This document shows, one piece after another, positions 12,930 through 24,550 of a DNA stretch of 64,000 nt. Position 1 is the stretch's first letter. Each line of letters starts with the position of its first letter. A model generated the notes under the pieces. It was not told the DNA's origin. It worked only from the letters and a program-made list of their open reading frames with translations, and searched no databases. The stretch spans positions 634,185,303 through 634,249,302 of the forward strand of contig CM060910.1 of the NCBI GenBank assembly GCA_030737875.1, given 5' to 3'. A program made the translations under genes and the position numbers. Origin of the DNA: Allium sativum. Lineage: Eukaryota; Streptophyta; Magnoliopsida; Asparagales; Amaryllidaceae.

Positions 12930-13180
12930 TGCAGTGTAACAACCCATATTTTTGAATAACATGTTATAACATAAATCAAGGCAGAATTAAACTGTAAAAT
13001 CTGAATCAAGGGGAACGGGCTGTGCCATTGCGTTCATCTCGGAAAAATACGCGAAATAGAGTCCGAGTTTTCGAAAATCGGAGTCCGTATGACCAAGTTA
13101 TGGCCCGTCAAAGTTTTTAGAAAATTACAAGTTCAAAAACAGTTCAAATTTGAATTTAGAATTCAAATTCAGCCAAAACA

Positions 13181-13310
13181 GTCTGGGCGGGAAAACTCCC
13201 GCCCAGACAGGTCGACAAGGGGGTCGACACTAGGGTCGACCTCCCCCCCCCCCCCCCAACCAGGTCGACACTAGAGTCGACCTGGGGGTCGACCTCCCTG
13301 GTCGGCCAGG
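13181..13310. promoter_or_regulatory. Palindrome cluster upstream of the LTR TATA box
   Basis: A perfect 12-bp stem (GTCTGGGCGGGA and its complement) with loop AAAC lies at 13181-13208. It is followed by six GTCGAC palindromes in about 90 bases, some inside larger dyads such as GGTCGACACTAGAGTCGACC. A C tract of about 15 lies between them. The 3' LTR keeps the stem and five of the six GTCGAC sites. Position 120-240 bp before the TATA box suggests a regulatory or methylation-prone block; function is inferred only. Confidence 0.5.
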
Positions 13311-13425
13311 TCAGCCTGGTGCACCTATTTTGGCTGTTTGGACCTGTTTTGGAGGCTTGTGACGTGATTTGATGGCTCGGATTGGATCTAGGGTTAATCC
13401 TATGGCTAATACTATCCTAATCTTC

Positions 13426-13433
13426 TATAAAAA
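13426..13433 (+). promoter_or_regulatory. TATA box of 5' LTR
   Basis: TATAAAAA is followed by a start-like stretch (GACCCCTAAGCC), 491 bp into the LTR. The identical box is at 21458-21465 in the 3' LTR. It is a typical U3/R boundary for this clade. Confidence 0.65.
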
Positions 13434-15833
13434 GACCCCTAAGCCTAGCCTAAATCATCATTATTCAACTCTACAACTAAACTACGCCAAATTTGTTCCT
13501 CTCATGGCCTCCACTCTCATGCTAAAATTTCTAAGTTTATTTATATGAGAGATTTTGAGTTCATACAAGTGTTTTCAAGCTTGTATGAGTGTTCTTAGTT
13601 TGCATTCAAGTTAAGTTGCAACATTTCTATTACAAAGCAAGGGTTTTTATTGATTTGGCTCAAGGGTTTTTCATTTGGAGCTTGCATATTTGGGTTTTTT
13701 GGTGATTGCATAAGGGCTTCGTCTCAATCTTTATAATAAATATTCATTTGTGTCTTCATAGCATTGTAAGCCCTTTTCTACTTTCTTTTTGAACTCTAAA
13801 GTTAAATGAATGATGCAAGTTTGGGTTGATCATTATGATATGCAAGTTTGGTTGATCATTATGTTATGCAAGTTGGTTTAATCATTATGTATGACACATG
13901 TTGCTATGTTATGCAAGTTTGGGTTGATCATTATACACATGTTATCATGTTATGCAAGTTAAACTTGAGTTTGTGAGCTTAAAGCTTCAAGCTTTATATT
14001 AAAGGTTGCATTTTGGCAACATGGAAGTTATCATATCCCTTATGATAACTTGCATGTGAGGCTAAATGCGAACTCCTAGAAACTTCTACATGTCATTTAT
14101 CACCATGCATCACTTGTATGCTAAGTTTGGTTTTATGCATACTTTTGAAGCCTAATAATGCAATATGCAAGTATATGAACATATGTACATTTCATATGCC
14201 ACCATGTTAAACTTGTGGCTTCAACACCTTTTTGTCATGATTATGCCAAGTTCCCTATTTTATCCTTTATGCGTTGTTGCGATTATGTAAACGATGGGAT
14301 TACGTTGGGGTTGGGTAACATTATGACATGAACATGGTTTTTATAACATGACGTGATATGTTAGCTTGTAATTATGTTTTGGAAACATAATGGACATGAC
14401 ACTTAGAAAATATAAGTGTGGCCAACTCGAGGTTGGGTTGAGTTTGTAGCATAAATCTACCCGGACCCGCTCGGCTTAACTAGTGGCTACAAACAATAGG
14501 ACCCAATGTGAGAAGTTGGTCATGTTGTGCTCGAACCCGAGGTTAGACCAAGTTGTGGTGTAAAGCTACCCGGACCCGCCCGGCTTAACTAGTAACCACA
14601 ACAAGGTCTAATGTGAGAGGTTAAAGCACATTAAGTTAATTAATGCCTCCTGATTAGGGTTAAGTCATGGTCCACTTAACACTTAACCAATTTGGGCTTG
14701 ATGGGTTAATCGGGGTTAAGTCATGAACCTTGGGTACACTTAACCAATTTAATCCACGTTTGGATCGGGTTAACCACATTTAACCCGTTAAGAAACCCTA
14801 GTTGCGTGGTCCTTTTCAGCAGTAACCCTCTTGATAGTATCATGATACCCTAGGGACTAGGCTAGGGTGGGGCACGATTACTGGGCTGACATGTAAGCGA
14901 CCAAAACGACGGCTGAGTAGGTACGCCGGTGTGGGTCCAGGCGGACTATGGTCGTGCACATAGTCCGGAGTTGGAAAATCAGGCATGGGTACCAGTAGAT
15001 CTAGACTGTGCATGCTTGATTTGTGTCCGAGGTTGACACCCTAGGACTTGATACACCCTAGGGTGGACCTAGCGCAGTTTAACTACATTTCATGTTTGGG
15101 CCGTATGACACCGACACTTGACGAGTTAGGCTTATAGGGAGTCGATCAACTAGACCATGTAGTTGGACCTTGATTTAGGTCACCTCATGATATTGGGCCA
15201 AGGGATCAACTCTTGTTTTTACTTGACATGTCAGAATGCTAGTACACCCGTGGTGCAAAACTTAACCTTGATTATGCGATGACACCTTTATCTATCTTGT
15301 TAGTTAATCATCACGCCAAGTATGTTGTTATCCTTATGTTCATCTCAGCTTCTCATGCCAGTTAACTTTACTAGTTCATGGACTGATAGTAGTTAGGGCT
15401 TACCAGTCTTTTTGACTGACTTGTTTTCTTTCGCCTCTTTTCTTCCGTTCCCCCCCCCCTCTCAGGTCCTCAGGGTGGGAACATTGGAGCTTAGCTTGGA
15501 TCTTTATAGCTTGCTTACTGGATTTTCTCATGTACAGTTTTGGACATTGAGCTAGCTATGGTTTATCACTTCACTTTGGGGATAGTACTTTATGTATTTC
15601 AGTTTTTCAGTTTATGCTTTTCTCTAGACTTTGTTTGTTGGAAAATAATGACCAAGTACTTTGTTGTAACATGACTATGGTTTGGAAATGCTAGTTTTAT
15701 CCGCTGCTTTACTACTCTGTTTTACTTATATGTTCTGTCTTGTGATATCTGCATGCATGTTTACCTTGTTTAACGCCCCTCCAAAGCTAGTGTGCTTGCA
15801 AGAGTTACCCTGGCGGAGGTGGGGTGTTACATT

Positions 15834-15845
15834 TGGTATCAGAGC
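15834..15845 (+). other. Primer binding site (initiator tRNA-Met type)
   Basis: TGGTATCAGAGC begins two bases after the LTR end at 15831. This is the common plant LTR-retrotransposon site complementary to the 3' end of initiator methionine tRNA. Confidence 0.9.
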
Positions 15846-16022
15846 ATAAGGTTTACAAGATTTGAGCAAAAGTGTTTTTAAAACTTACCTTTTGAAAAAC
15901 TATTTTCAAAACCAATTAAGTATTTTCCAAGAAAAGTCTAGTATTTTAAAAGGCTATTCCCCAAAAGCCATTAGCACTATCCTTCATTTCCTCGTTCTAA
16001 ACCTATCTTTTCCTTTTTAAGT

Positions 16023-16955
16023 ATGGCCGATCTTAACCTTCCCGAGGGAGTGACCATTCCCGGATGGTTCCGGAGGTACTTGGAAGCTAGGGCCAACGAT
16101 GCGGGCCCAGTAACTACCCCCACCGTAACTGAGGTTCCTCCTCCTCCTCCCCCTCCTCAGAATCCACAAGCGGATTTCGCAAAAGTTTGTAAGGACTTTA
16201 AGGCGATGGGTGGCAAGAATTTCATTGGGACGGAGACTTTTGTGGAGGCACGAAATTGGTTGAAAGAAACTGAAGAACTTTTCGCTATCTTTGATGTGGA
16301 TGACCATAGAAAGATTTTATTAGCAGCATGGCTATTAAAAGAAGAAGCTGCTTATTGGTGGGAGGTCACCAATGCTACTCGACCTATAGAGACTTGGGTC
16401 GACTTTAGGACAAGGTTTGGGCTTAAGTTTCTATCATCAGCTGAGGCAAATCTGCAATTGGAGAAGTTTATATCTTTGAAGCAAGGGGACATGACAGTGA
16501 GGGAGTATGTGAATGAGTTTAACAAGCTCGCCCGATTCGGTTTGGACATGGTTAATACTCCCCAGAAGAAGGCTTTACGCTTTGCATGAGGGTTGAACGA
16601 GCCATTACAAGGTTTAGCCCTATCTCATATACCCATGGGGGCCACTTTTGAAGGCCTAGTGGACATGGCATTGCTTCAAGGAGACGATAAGAATGGCAAG
16701 AAAGAAGTCAAGCCTAATGAGACTCAAGCCAAGAAGACAGACTCCAAGTGGGGAGGAAATCAGAGCAATCAGAACAACAAGAACAATAAGGGAAACAAGG
16801 CCAAGGCAAAGGACCCAAGAAAATGCAACTACTGTGGGATTGTTGGGCACATAGCTAAAGACTGTAGAAAGAAGAAGAGGAAGTCGGGCAAATGCTTTCA
16901 TTGTGGAGAGACCGGACATTTTAGCAAGGATTGCCCCCAAGAAGTAAGGGCAGAA
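16023..16955 (+). pseudogene. gag: gag of the Tekay element, interrupted
   Basis: This encodes the capsid/nucleocapsid polyprotein that packages element RNA. It starts at ATG 16023 (MADLNLPEG), with a proline-rich linker, then the retrotransposon gag domain (W-rich core AYWWEV, FRTRFGLKF, and LEKFISLKQGDMTVREYV). An in-frame TGA lies at 16587-16589, in a context consistent with CGA to TGA decay. The same frame continues at 16593 into a basic Lys/Asn-rich linker and two CCHC zinc knuckles (CNYCGIVGHIAKDC and CFHCGETGHFSKDC). A frameshift near 16947 separates gag from the protease frame. Confidence 0.9.
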
Positions 16956-17560
16956 TCAGCGTGCAGGACCTTCTGGAGGGCAAGTGCATGCTCTCAACAT
17001 TGCTCCAGCTCAGGACCGAGGTAGTATTTCTGTAGAAAGTCTTGTTTATATTTCTGATTATCCTGTTCGCACCTTATTTGATTCTGGCGCATCGCATAGT
17101 TTTATTTCTTCTGATCTTGTTGAAAGTTTGCACCTAAGTACTAGTCTAGTTGAGGATCCCGTTTGTGTTTCAAATCCGATTGGGGGTTCCGCCCATCTAT
17201 CTATGATTTGTGTGGATTTGAAGATTTCTATCTTGACCGTAGAATTCACGTGTAATGCTTATGTTCTCGGGTTCACGGGATACGGGTTGATCTTGGGCAT
17301 GGATTGGTTGTCTAGTTATGGAGCCATTTTCGATTGTGAACATAGGGTGGTGAGGCTCATGACTCGCCTCGGTAATACCCTAGAAATTTCTTGTAACCCT
17401 AGAGGTCCCGTCATGTTATGTTATCTTGAATCTCTTGACTCGTCCATCGATGATCTGCAATCTGTAAGGGTGGTCCGAGACTATCCTGATATCTTTGAAG
17501 AAGTTAAGGGGTTACCCACTAAACGAGAGATAGACTTCCGCATTTATCTAGTCGATAATG
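16956..17560 (+). pseudogene. Protease region of pol
   Basis: This is an aspartic protease of the retropepsin type, which cleaves the Gag-Pol polyprotein. The active-site signature [12 protein letters not shown] is visible early, with the second conserved patch [17 protein letters not shown] further on. This region reads in a different frame from gag because of the nearby frameshift, and it continues without a stop into reverse transcriptase. Confidence 0.85.
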
Positions 17561-18194
17561 CCAAGCCAGCATCATTGCCCGTTAGGCACATGGCCCCACG
17601 AGAAAGAAGAGAGCTCAGTAAGCAAATCAAGGAGCTGCTTGAGAAAAATTTTATTAGGCGAAGCATTTCTGAATGGGGTGCTCCGGTGGTATTCGCTACT
17701 AAGGCGGATGGTTCGCTTCGCCTATGTGTTGATTATCGAGAGTTGAACAAACTGACAAAGAAGAATAGGCACTCGTTACCGAAGATTGATGATCTCTTTG
17801 ACCAGCTCGTTGGTGCTTCTGTTTTCTCTCAGCTTGATCTAGCCACCGGATTCCATCAGCTTAGAGTAGCTGAGGATAGCATTGATAAACTGCGTTTAGG
17901 ACTCCAGATGGATTCTTTGAATGGTTTGTCATGCCATTCGGATTGACTAATGCACCTGCCTACTTCGTAGACTTGATGAGTAGGGTGTTCAGGGAGTTCC
18001 TTAACAAGTTTGTTGTTGTCTTCGTGGATGATATTCTGATCTTCTCAAAGGATGAGGAAGAGCATGCTAAGCATCTGAAGGAAGTGATGGATACGCTTAG
18101 AGCGCATCAGTTGAAAGCCAAGTTCTCCAAATGTCATTTCTGAAGAAGGGAAGTTCGGTTTCTTGGACATATAGTTTCTAAGCAAGGCATAGCG
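17561..18194 (+). pseudogene. Reverse transcriptase region of pol, with frameshift and stop
   Basis: This region copies element RNA to DNA. Conserved RT blocks are visible: [43 protein letters not shown] and the catalytic FVDD box (in [11 protein letters not shown]). A one-base loss near 17888 shifts the frame, so the upstream frame ends at 17946. The downstream frame, open from about 17900, meets a TGA at 18141-18143, where the family normally has a conserved aromatic residue. The two lesions destroy the RT reading frame. Confidence 0.9.
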
Positions 18195-19985
18195 GTGGAT
18201 CCCGCGAAAGTGGCTGTGGTTCAAGACTGGAAGACTCCTAGGAATGCAACCGAAGTAAGAAGTTTTCTCGGTCTGGCGGGCTACTATAGGAAGTTCATCA
18301 GGGACTTCGCTAAGATTTCGGCCCCTCTTACTAAGTTGACGAAGAAGAACTTAGTCTTTGCATGGGACTTGGAGTGTGAACTTGCTTTTCAAAAGCTCAA
18401 AAGAGCCCTTACCTCAGCTCCAGTTTTAGCATTACCCGATAGTGGTAAGATGTTTACCGTGTACACAGATGCATGTGGCACGGGGTTAGGTGCTGTTCTG
18501 ATGCAAGAGGGAAGAGTGATATGTTATGGGGGTAGGCAACTTAAAGTTCATGAGAAGAACTATCCCACTCATGATTTGGAGTTAGCAGCGATCGTCTTTG
18601 CACTCAAATCCTGGCGCCACTATCTTCTAGGCGAAAGGTTTGAGTTGTATACTGATCACAAGTCACTCAAGTACCTCTTCTCGCAAAAAGATCTGAATCT
18701 AAGGCAGCAAAGGTGGATGGAATTCTTGGCATCTTATGACTTCGAGATAGCTTATACCCCTGGCAAGGGTAATGTTGTGGCAGATGCACTAAGCAGAAGG
18801 AGGTTGACTTTGAGCCCCTTGTTCATTGAGATGAAGAACTTAGAATTCTTGGCAACCTTTGATTTCATGACGGCTGTTGAGTCGATGACGGGTTCATTAG
18901 CATCCCTTGAGCTTAGACCCACACTTCTTGATCAAGTTGGGGCTTCGCAGAAGGAAGATCCAAAGATAGTCGAGGTCATGGACAAGTTGATTCGTGGTGA
19001 GACGTCTAGTCACCTTGCTAGATATACTATTGATGACAAGGGTTGGCTAAGGCGTGATGGAAGGCTATGCGTTCCACAAGTAGGAGACTTGGTGCATAAA
19101 GTTCTTGAAGAAGCACCTCACTCGAAGATGACTATACATCCGGGAGGAGATAAGATGTATAGAGATATGAAGCGCATTTTCTTTTGGGCCGGAATGAAGG
19201 GGGATGTGGCAGAGTATGTTTCAAAGTGCATGGTGTGCCAACAAGTGAAAGCCGAGTCAAAGAAACCAGGTGGGCTATTACATCCATTGGAGGTCCCGCA
19301 ATGGAAGTGGGAGAGTATTTCTATGGATTTTGTGGATGGATTGCCTAGGTCAAGGAGAGGGAACACAAGCATATGGGTCATAGTTGACAGACTTACGAAG
19401 AGTGCTCACTTCATTCCAGTAAAAAGCAAGAGGACCGCATCATGGCTAGCATCTATTTATCTTCGAGAGATAGTACGGTTGCATGGAGTTCCTTCTAGCA
19501 TAGTTAGCGATCGTGACCCGATTTTCACTAGCCAGTTCTGGAACAGTTTGCAAGAAGCGATGGGCACGCGATTGAATCTGAGTACAGCCTATCACCCCCA
19601 GACGGATGGCCAAACCGAAAGGGTGAATAGAGTGCTAGAAGATCTCTTGAGGCTTTGTGTTCTCGACTTCGGTGGTACTTGGGAAGACCACCTTCCTCTT
19701 GTAGAGTTTGCTTATAATAATAGCTATCAAGCCAGCATAGGGATGGCACCATTTGAAGCTTTGTATGGGAGGCCGTGTAGGTCACCATCTTGTTGGTGGG
19801 AGATGACAGATAGGCTTATACTTGGGCCCGATATGATACGGGACACATCCGAGAAAGTTGAATTAGTGAGAAGAAGGATGAAAGCGGCCCAAGATAGACA
19901 GAAATCCTATGCTGACAAGCGAAGGGCAGACTTGGAATTCGAAGTGGGAGACATGGTTTTCGTGAAGGTTTCTCCTTTGCGTTAG
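18195..19985 (+). pseudogene. RNase H and integrase region of pol
   Basis: An open 596-codon stretch begins in the RT thumb/connection ([12 protein letters not shown]). It then carries RNase H ([53 protein letters not shown]). Integrase follows, with the HHCC zinc finger (H at HPGG, CX2C at CMVCQQ) and the catalytic D, D, E triad ([26 protein letters not shown]). It ends at an in-frame TAG, 19983-19985, just before the integrase C-terminal module, which continues in the same frame. This part is the best preserved. Confidence 0.92.
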
Positions 19986-20366
19986 ATGGTACGTTTTGGA
20001 GCAGTTGGGAAGCTGGCACCAAGGTTCGTAGGACCCTTCCCTATCATAGAGAGAATTGGAAAGATGGCCTATAAGGTGGAACTGCCCGAGAAGCTAGCCG
20101 GAGTGCATAATGTCTTTTATGTCTCGCATCTCCGAAAGTGCCTGCATGAGTCCGCTGAGGTGGTTGAACCAAGCATTCTTGAAGACATTGAGGTAGAGAA
20201 AGAGGAAACCCTGAGAAGAACTCCGATTCGTATTTTGGGAACAGAGATTAAGAAGTTAAGGAATCGAGAAGTCAAGTTGGTAAAAGTTCAGTGGAGTGAA
20301 GCCGATGAAGACGCAACTTGGGAAACCGAGGAGAAGATGCGTGGGCTTTATCCATTCCTTTTTTAG
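19986..20366 (+). pseudogene. Integrase C-terminal module and chromodomain
   Basis: Same frame as the preceding ORF after a TAG. It includes the GPF/Y module (LAPRFVGPFPIIERIG, FYVSHLRKC) and a chromodomain-like end (VKVQWSEADEDATWETE). It terminates naturally with LYPFLF and TAG at 20364-20366. Chromodomains of this kind target integration to heterochromatin marked by histone methylation in chromoviruses. Their presence at the end of pol separates Tekay/CRM/Galadriel/Reina from Athila/Tat. Confidence 0.88.
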
Positions 20367-20970
20367 GGTACATTCTCAATTTCCTCTCCTAAGTAGCATA
20401 TCTTTCTTTTTGCTATCCGTGTTTATCATGTTTATCTTATTATCTCGTTAACCTTGTCATGAGAACCTTAGGTAGAAACCCTTTGGATGAAACATGTATT
20501 TGAAACATGTTATGCTTGATGGTTGCAAGTGGTTGCAAGTGTTTGCACGTGGATACTCGTGGATGCATGATACACATTAGGCACTAAGATCGGCTCACAC
20601 ACTTTCATGTTGCATATGCATGAGTGCTTATACTTATTCATGGATGAAACTTGTTATGCTATCACATGGATGTTGCATACGGATGAATGTTATGTGCACT
20701 CATGTAGAGACTATAAGTTATGTTAGGAATTTGCATACATATGGACTCATTTCACTAACATACTTTGCATTAAGGAGGTTTACTGAATCAGTAACCACCT
20801 GATTTTTGCATTAGATAAGTACATATACACACACCTTTTGCATATGTTCATATAGCATTTAGAATCCTATAAGGACAATGACTGCACGTGGATGATGTTT
20901 TGAGTAGATGGATGATGGATGGTAGGATACGTTCTTCCTAACTTGGAGATTTCGGGGACGAAATCCTTTA
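20367..20970. other. 3' untranslated internal region of the Tekay element
   Basis: This non-coding stretch between pol and the polypurine tract contains repeated GTTGCAAGTG- and GGATG-type short motifs. It ends with the TTTCGGGGACGAAATCC block that is typical just before the polypurine tract in this clade. No gene is seen. Confidence 0.6.
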
Positions 20971-20982
20971 AGGAGGGGAGAA
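20971..20982 (+). other. Polypurine tract
   Basis: AGGAGGGGAGAA lies immediately before the 3' LTR start TGTAACAACCC at 20983. It is the expected plus-strand primer for reverse transcription. Confidence 0.9.
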
Positions 20983-23875
20983 TGTAACAACCCGTATTTT
21001 TGAATAACATATTATAACATAAATCAAGGCAAAATTAAACTGTAAAATATGAATCAAGGGGAACGGGCTGTGCCATTGCGTTCGTCTCGGAAAAATACGC
21101 GAAATAGAGTCCGAGTTTTCGAAAATCGGAGTCCGTATGACCAAGTTATGGCCCGTCAAAGTTTTCATAAAATTACAAGTTCAAAAACAGTTCAAATTTG
21201 AATTTAGAATTCAAATTCAGCCAAAACAGACTGGGCGGGAAAATTCCCGCCCAGACAGGTCGACAGGGAGGTTGACACTAGGGTCGACCTCCCCCCCCAA
21301 CCAGGTCGACACTAGAGTCGACCTGGGGGTCGACCTCCCTGGTCGGCCTGGTGCACCTATTTTGGCTGTTTGGACCTATTTTGGAGGCTTGTGACGTGAT
21401 TTGATGGCTCGGATTGGATCTAGGGTTAATCCTATGGCTAATACTATCCTAATCTTCTATAAAAAGACCCCTAAGCCTAGCCTAAATCATCATTATTCAA
21501 CTCTACAACTAAACTATGCCAAATTTGTTCCTCTCATGGCCTCCACTCTCATGCTAAAATTTCTAAGTTTATTTATATGAGAGATTTTGAGTTCATACAA
21601 GTGTTTTCAAGCTTGTATGAGTGTTCTTAGTTTGCATTCAAGTCAAGTTGCAACATTTCTATTACAAAGCAAGGGTTTTTATTGATTTGGCTCAAGGGTT
21701 TTTCATTTGGAGCTTGCATATTTGGGTTTTTTGGTGATTGCATAAGGGCTTCGTCTCAATCTTTATAATAAATATTCATTTGTGTCTTCATAGCATTGTA
21801 AGCCCTTTTCTACTTTCTTTTTGAACTCTAAAGTTAAATGAATGATGCAAGTTTGGGTTGATCATTATGATATGCAAGTTTGGTTGATCATTATGTTATG
21901 CAAGTTGGTTTAATCATTATGTATGACACATGTTGCTATGTTATGCAAGTTTGGGTTGATCATTATACACATGTTATCATGTTATGCAAGTTAAACTTGA
22001 GTTTGTGAGCTTAAAGCTTCAAGCTTTATATTAAAGGTTGCATTTTGGCAACATGGAAGTTATCATATCCCTTATGATAACTTGCATGTGAGGCTAAATG
22101 CGAACTCCTAGCAACTTCTACATGTCATTTATCACCATGCATCACTTGTATGCTAAGTTTGGTTTTATGCATACTTTTGAAGCCTAATAATGCAATATGC
22201 AAGTATATGAACATATGTACATTTCATATGCCACCATGTTAAACTTGTGGCTTCAACACCTTTTTGTCATGATTATGCCAAGTTCCCTATTTTATCCTTT
22301 ATGCATTGTTGCGATTATGTAAACGATGGGATTACGTTGGGGTTGGGTAACATTATGACATGAACATGGTTTTTATAACATGACGTGATATGTTAGCTTG
22401 TAATTATGTTTTGGAAACATAATGGACATGACACTTAGAAAATATAAGTGTGGCCAACTCGAGGTTGGGTTGAGTTTGTAGCATAAATCTACCCGGACCC
22501 GCCCGGCTTAACTAGTGGCTACAAACAATAGGACCCAATGTGAGAAGTTGGTCATGTTGTGCTCGAACCCGAGGTTAGACCAAGTTGTGGTGTAAAGCTA
22601 CCCGGACCCGCCTGGCTTAACTAGTAACCACAATAAGGTCTAATGTGAGAGGTTAAAGCACATTAAGTTAATTAATGCCTCCTGATTAGGGTTAAGTCAT
22701 GGTCCACTTAATACTTAACCATTTTGGGCTTGATGGGTTAATCGGGGTTAAGTCATGAACCTTGGGTACACTTAACCAATTTAATCCACGTTTGGATCGG
22801 GTTAACCACATTTAACCCGTTAAGAAACCCTAGTTGTGTGGTCCTTTTCAGCAGTAACCCTCTTGATAGTATCATGATACCCTAGGGACTAGGCTAGGGT
22901 GGGGCACGATTACTGGGCTGACATGTTAGCGACCAAAACGACGGCTGAGTAGGTACGCCGGTGTGGGTCCAGGCGGACTATGGTCGTGCACATAGTCCGG
23001 AGTTGGAAAATCAGGAACGAGTACCAGTAGATCTAGACTGTGCAAGCTTGATTTGTGTCCGAGGTTGACACCCTAGGACTTGATACACCCTAGGGTGGAC
23101 CTAGCGCAGTTTAACTACATTTCATGTTTGGGCCGTATGACACCGACACTTGACGAGTTAGGCTTATAGGGAGCCGATCAACTAGACCGTGTAGTTGGAC
23201 CTTGATTTAGGTCACCTCATGATATTGGGCTAAGCTTGGGCCAAGGGATCAACTCTTGTTTTTACTTGACATGTCAGAATGCTAGTACACCCGTGGTGCA
23301 AAACTTAACCTTGATTATGCGATGACACCTTTATCTATCTTGTTAGTTAATTATCATGCCAATATGTTGTTATCCTTATGTTCATCTCAGCTTCTCATGC
23401 CAGTTAACTTTACTAGTTCATGGACTGATAGTAGTTAGGGCTTACCAGTCTTTTTGACTGACTTGTTTTCTTTCGCCTCTTTTCTTCCGTTTCCCCCCCC
23501 CCCCCTCAGGTCCTCAGGGTGGGAACTTTGGAGCTTAGCTTGGATCTTTATAGCTTGCTTACTGGATTTGCTCATGTACGGTTTTGGACATTGAGCTAGC
23601 TATGGTTTATCACTTCACTTTGGGGATTGTACTTTATGTATTTCAGTTTTTTAGTTTATGCTTTTCTCTAGACTTTGTTTGTTGGAAAATAATGACCAAG
23701 TACTTTGTTGTAACATGACTATGGTTTGGAAATGCTAGTTTTATCCGCTGCTTTACTACTCTGTTTTACTTATATGTTCTGTCTTGTGATATCTGCATGC
23801 ATGTTTACCTTGTTTAACGCCCCTCCAAAGCTAGTGTGCTTGCAAGAGTTACCCTGGCGGAGGTGGGGTGTTACA
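20983..23875 (+). repeat. 3' LTR of the Tekay element
   Basis: This 2893-bp LTR is collinear with the 5' LTR, with the same TATA box (21458), minisatellite and palindromic block. Differences include a 9-bp loss near 21345, shorter first and longer second C tracts, and scattered transitions. It is followed directly by the TGCAG target duplication. Confidence 0.95.
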
Positions 23876-23880
23876 TGCAG

Positions 23881-24310
23881 TGTATGTTTGCTTTGCTTTT
23901 ATGTATATTTTTAGTGTATTTTTTAAATTAGCTATTTCAATGCATTAGATAAAGTTTCAAGCTAATACTTGATTGATATATGTGAAAACTAACATGATAT
24001 AAATAATCTATTTGCTTGCACTACTTTACCCATTAAATCAAAACTGTGTACGTAAGTCAAGCTCGCATTACAGTTGACAGTACATTCAATTTAACAAATT
24101 CGTATAATTAGGCGAAAATAGTTGTTTTGAGAATTGTTTCAAACAAAACAAAGACAAACTAATTATTTTCAAGAGTATTAAAGTTGAAATTGTATTTATT
24201 GGTTTAAATCTATATAAGATAAGGATAAACCTTAGTGAAGGAAAGTGAAACCAAATGTGCAAGCAAAACAAAAATACAGTAGTAGTCTAAAAGCAAAAGA
24301 GATTGCTATA
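23881..24310. other. AT-rich spacer before the Helitron-like end
   Basis: Non-coding; it continues the sequence that was interrupted by the Tekay insertion at 12930. I see no gene. Confidence 0.4.
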
Positions 24311-24340
24311 GCCCGTGTGCGAAGCACGGGTTCACACTAG
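24311..24340 (+). mobile_element. Helitron-like 3' terminus
   Basis: GCCCGTGTGCGAAGCACGGG forms a hairpin with a six-base-pair stem. It is followed about seven bases later by CTAG and then T, matching the plant Helitron end (short GC-rich hairpin, CTRR, insertion before T). The 5' TC end was not found. It may lie upstream of the Tekay insertion, so 12001-12929 and 23881-24340 could belong to the Helitron body. Confidence 0.55.
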
Positions 24341-24498
24341 TATAAAAATATGGACATGTAATTTATTAACATTTTTCAAAGCATTAAGATGAGCAAAGAA
24401 TCGGAATTTTCAATCACATATTTGAATTGAGAATTTTCAGTTGGTTTCCATAGTTGTTTGAAATTTTTTATTAGTTTCACACACACACACGCATACAT

Positions 24499-24502
<4 letters not shown>

Positions 24503-24547
<45 letters not shown>
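24503..24547. repeat. (AT)n microsatellite
   Basis: An uninterrupted AT dinucleotide run follows a short CA/CATA tract. Confidence 0.95.

Positions 24548-24550
<3 letters not shown>

Larger units (their letters stand above)
12935..15831 (+). repeat. 5' LTR of the Tekay element
   Basis: This 2897-bp LTR contains a GC-rich palindromic block (13181-13310), a TATA box at 13426, a minisatellite of about five units near 13805-13960 (core ATGCAAGTTTGGGTTGATCA), and two tandem copies of a roughly 115-bp block at 14430-14620. It ends directly at the primer binding site. Compared with the 3' LTR, the first 180 bases show seven substitutions. Later stretches are nearly identical apart from C-tract lengths and small indels. 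Confidence 0.95.
12930..23880 (+). mobile_element. Complete Ty3/gypsy chromovirus (Tekay/Del type), decayed
   Basis: The two LTRs (12935-15831 and 20983-23875) start TGTAACAACCC and end GGTGTTACA, and the element is flanked by TGCAG (12930-12934 and 23876-23880). Internal order is PBS, gag with two zinc knuckles, protease, reverse transcriptase, RNase H, integrase, chromodomain, polypurine tract. This order, the terminal chromodomain and the nearly 3-kb LTRs point to the Tekay clade. The coding region has in-frame stops at 16587-16589, 18141-18143 and 19983-19985, plus frameshifts near 16947 and 17888. It is therefore not autonomous as it stands. LTRs are very similar by eye, suggesting a fairly recent insertion. 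Confidence 0.95.

Noticed and set aside
19118..19381. Minus-strand ORFs over the integrase region
   Set aside because: They are shadows of the pol frame and have no domain.
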